From NCBI GenBank assembly GCA_030680575.1, contig JAUXVI010000003.1:1-57042 (forward strand): 57,042 nucleotides of DNA, in the 5' to 3' direction. How positions within the stretch are numbered: position 1 is the first letter of the stretch; each line of letters opens with the position of its first letter. Shown here piece after piece: positions 56,911-57,042 of this stretch. Below the pieces are notes generated by a model. That model worked only from the letters and a program-made list of their open reading frames with translations, was not told the origin of the DNA and did not search any database. The stretch is from Hylemonella sp. Its GTDB lineage: Bacteria; Pseudomonadota; Gammaproteobacteria; Burkholderiales; Burkholderiaceae_C. The translations under genes and the position numbers were made by a program.

Positions 56911-57042
56911 CCCCCCGAATTTCACTGGACCTAAAAGTAGAACGGTTATGCAGCCATGGCCAGATGCTGCTTTGGGGTGAACCCGCCCAGAGCCATATTC
57001 GGGCGGTCGTGATTGTAGGACCACATCCATTGCGTGGCGAAG
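56911..57042 (-). mobile_element. End of an IS3-family insertion sequence
   Basis: The right edge of the window enters an IS3-family element: the 3' end of its transposase gene and about 35 bases of terminal sequence with the C-rich 'CCCCCCGAATTTCACTGG' end. The outer boundary is uncertain by some bases. Most of the element lies beyond the window. It may interrupt an open frame starting at ATG 56873 (MTNTTGQAQH), which is cut after about 12 codons. Confidence 0.75.
56946..57041 (-). CDS. IS3-family transposase OrfB, C-terminal end
   Basis: The last 31 residues of a DDE transposase: 'FATQWMWSYNHDRPNMALGG' then 'FTPKQHLAMAA', ending at TAA. 'YN..RP..ALGG.TP' is the standard C-terminal motif of IS3-family integrase-like transposases. 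The catalytic residues lie outside the window. Confidence 0.88.
   Translation of the reverse strand, partial: FATQWMWSYNHDRPNMALGGFTPKQHLAMAA

Overview
The window looks like a high-GC betaproteobacterial chromosome, most likely Burkholderiales, family Comamonadaceae (Hydrogenophaga/Acidovorax-like). The basis is the housekeeping order pyrG-kdsA-eno-ftsB, a Bug-type solute-binding protein, a CYP116B-type P450 and the general codon use. The family-level placement is an inference from gene content; no database was searched.

Layout. 1-7635 is core: the end of a gamma-carbonic-anhydrase-like gene, hslO, a NadR-like ATPase, ftsB, eno, kdsA and pyrG (minus strand), then coaBC. 7636-36389 is an accessory block built around selenocysteine and formate. 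It holds two complete copies of a membrane-bound formate dehydrogenase operon (fdnG-H-I with an in-frame UGA at codon 196 and a SECIS hairpin, then fdhE, selA, selB). Each copy is followed by its own tRNA-Sec, and then by a GcvH-like lipoyl-domain protein and a DsrE-like sulfurtransferase-fold protein. Copy 1 also has an FccB-like flavoprotein between selA and selB, and a YdjA-like nitroreductase at its end. Between the copies lie a tungstate transporter (tupBCA) with a ModE-like regulator, a LysR regulator and a diguanylate cyclase. 36542-43223 is a catabolic block (fumarylacetoacetase, VOC protein, self-sufficient P450, IclR regulator, Bug protein) joined by a shared operator-like repeat. 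43323-53769 is mixed core and signalling: MarR, a DUF2798-like protein, AlkD-like, YegD, Rnk, a small lipoprotein, hemerythrin-HD-GYP, an FAD monooxygenase, GGDEF and RsgA. 53770-57042 is a lower-GC accessory segment: a truncated gene remnant, a YfbU-like gene, a large HEPN protein and the end of an IS3-family element.

How the genes fit together. Formate is oxidised in the periplasm by a Sec- and Mo/W-bis-PGD-containing alpha subunit, with electrons passing through FeS beta and cytochrome b gamma subunits to quinone. FdhE matures the enzyme, SelA and tRNA-Sec make Sec-tRNA, and SelB delivers it at the SECIS. Tup supplies tungstate (or molybdate). No selD or fdhD is present here, so both must act from elsewhere. 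The most novel feature is the repeated GcvH-like/DsrE-like pair next to tRNA-Sec. By analogy with lipoate-binding/DsrE carriers in sulfur oxidation, I infer that it may handle reduced selenium for SelD/SelA. Copy 1 adds two redox flavoproteins that could belong to the same process.
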